A stretch of 64,000 bases of DNA, taken from the NCBI GenBank assembly GCA_030407085.1, contig CM059584.1, positions 122,736,501-122,800,500 of the forward strand. Reading direction: 5' to 3'. Shown here one piece after another: positions 62,401-64,000 of the stretch. Source of the stretch: Trichopria drosophilae. Lineage: Eukaryota; Arthropoda; Insecta; Hymenoptera; Diapriidae. Both the position numbers and the translations under genes were made by a program. Under the pieces are notes generated by a model. That model searched no databases, had not been told where the DNA came from, and was given only the letters and a program-made list of their open reading frames with translations. The first letter of the stretch is position 1. Each line of letters opens with the position of its first letter.

Positions 62401-64000
62401 GTAAGATTAATCGATTCAGCAAAATTTATTGTGCTTATGTGAATAATGGAACATAATTGATATATTACTTCTTGTACTTTTTTTTTAACTTTATTTCAGT
62501 TATAAGTCATCGTTACTTACTACTTAGAATGCTAGTTTATTAGTGACATCAATTATGACAATTATTCCAGGTGTGATTAAAGCTCTTGATTCAAATACTA
62601 CAGTAATATACAATTAAACGTCAGATATTTTATTCTTTATTATATAATCATTTTGAAATTACTGCAGATTTTGCTTCGTCTGGTGAGATTTTGTGTTTCT
62701 TATGGGGAACAATTTTAAAAGCAAACACCTTACGTCTCGTGTAAATTCAATAATTACATTGCCACATTAACATCAAATCCACAAAGATAATCAAGTTTTC
62801 AAAAGGTTCACTTTCGCCTGTAGAGGCAGATCCACAGAACGTATTTCTTGCGGAGAGGAGGTGGTGTATTATATACAATATTACTAAACACCAATTCTTT
62901 TCTTCATTTCCTATACCGATTTATTCAATCTTGTGATGAAAGTGAATATTTTGATTCAAAGGGTATGATACCATTTGATGAAGAATATGTTAATGTTTGT
63001 GAATCATATGGATCCCGGTCCTTCGCTGTTCTCCACAAAATAAAATGTGCAAGAACAATGAATAGCTCTTAAACGTTTTCGTCAACGTGAAATTAGAATG
63101 GAGTTGGTTTGATCTTATTAGACTCAGAGGATCATTGAAAGGTCAAATTACTAAATACAATTGTCGTAGAAATTCGTGATAGAGATACAGTTAATATCGC
63201 TGAATTTTTTAAAGATGGTTTACTGTAATTTGTGAAATTTTTCACTGATAAATACTATAAGTTTTAAAATGATTAACGAACATTAAATTATCACTTTGAT
63301 TGAACACCACAATACACGGTATAAGCGTTGTTTCATTTCCTTCAATCTTTGTTTCTGTTGTCAACCGTTTTGTGGATTTGCTTTTACACAGTTTCTTCTC
63401 AGAGAAATAAATCTAGTTTATAATTAAATAATTAGAATTTATTATTAACTAGATGATAATAAGTTTATTTAAATAAGAACAACTGCTACGTTAGATTTTA
63501 CATGCAACTGACTTCTAACTTCACCTTTAGTAGCTTCACATTTGATAACACAATAACAAGTCACCGTGTACCTGAACAAAGTTTAAATGGTGGGGAAATG
63601 TACATCAAATTTTCTTTCTGAGTTGTATTCTAGGATACATTCTAAGTAATTTCTAGCAAGAATTAAAAAATCAACTTGGCCGTTTTTTATTTCCGTACGT
63701 TTATAAATTTTAACGTAATTTATGAAATTTCAAATACAATTATGTTTCATAATATCGTATGTTCACATAGAAATTAATTCACAAATAAATGACTCGATCG
63801 TGAATTCAACCATTATATTCAATTATTTCGGAAAAGTTATCTAGATTTGCTCATTATCATTATACCAAAAGTACATGCTGTAACGCATAGTGTACCGTAC
63901 TTTTTCAATAAAACTCAACAAGGTTTTGTATTCTTCACCGAATAGTAGATTGAGTCGGTGCATTCAGATTTCAAGAAAACTTGGATGAAATACAACGTTA
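62401..64000 (+). other. start of Trpgamma intron 13, open at the window edge
   Basis: Begins GTAAGA. No exon matching the TRP-gamma tail was recognised. The open frame at 62,848-63,072 has no family and no suitable splice sites, and is more likely a repeat remnant. Confidence 0.7.

Noticed and set aside
62213..62422. Minus-strand ORF of 69 codons
   Set aside because: Opposite exon 13 of Trpgamma; its Ser/Val-rich product is the reverse reading of the coiled-coil exon.
62848..63072. A further Trpgamma exon
   Set aside because: The translated text has no similarity to the TRP-gamma tail, and there is no acceptor in the correct phase at its start.

Overview
The window is insect nuclear DNA: strongly AT-rich, gene-poor, with small exons separated by long introns bounded by GT..AG, and full of short non-coding transposon-like palindromes. 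The only gene that can be read with confidence is on the + strand. It is an ortholog of the insect TRPC-family cation channel TRP-gamma (Trpgamma). Several features would suit a hymenopteran (AT richness, many palindromic MITE-like elements, dispersed GGTTAGG-type arrays), but the order is an inference.

Layout. Positions 1 to about 21.7 kb hold no recognisable gene. They contain foldback or palindromic elements (near 1.73-1.90, 3.66-4.87, 6.86-8.24, 10.16-10.50, 12.5-13.2, 20.06-20.54 and 21.21-21.38 kb), one body copy of a SINE (13.5 kb), a tandem 132-bp repeat (16.98-17.26 kb) and a few islands of higher GC. One of these islands carries a possible small minus-strand ORF (2.35-2.61 kb). From 21,722 to 62,400 lie 13 exons of Trpgamma, all joining in frame with canonical splice sites. 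They encode 800 complete residues: the N-terminus from MMEEEN, ankyrin repeats, the HC3 zinc motif, S1-S6, the pore, the TRP box, the calmodulin-binding-like segment and a coiled coil. The C-terminal tail lies beyond the right edge, and one or more 5' exons must lie upstream of 21,722.

The introns total about 38 kb and are the main home of the repeats. They include TTAA-flanked palindromes at 25.78-26.50 kb (with a second element nested inside) and 28.04-28.93 kb, an AT-only palindrome at 32.49-33.00 kb, a MULE transposase fragment at 40.0 kb, a tRNA-headed SINE at 51.6 kb, a 1.2-kb foldback at 53.1-54.4 kb and a 942-bp almost perfect palindrome at 58.8-59.7 kb. A coding-like open frame of 120 residues on the minus strand (24,980-25,342) lies inside the second intron. 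I do not recognise it; it may be a nested gene's exon or a decayed insertion.

There is no operon, CRISPR array, rRNA or confident tRNA gene. I found no convincing new biological system. The most unusual items are the telomere-motif array carried inside a palindromic element, the unidentified minus-strand open frame, and the density of giant palindromes inside one ion-channel gene.
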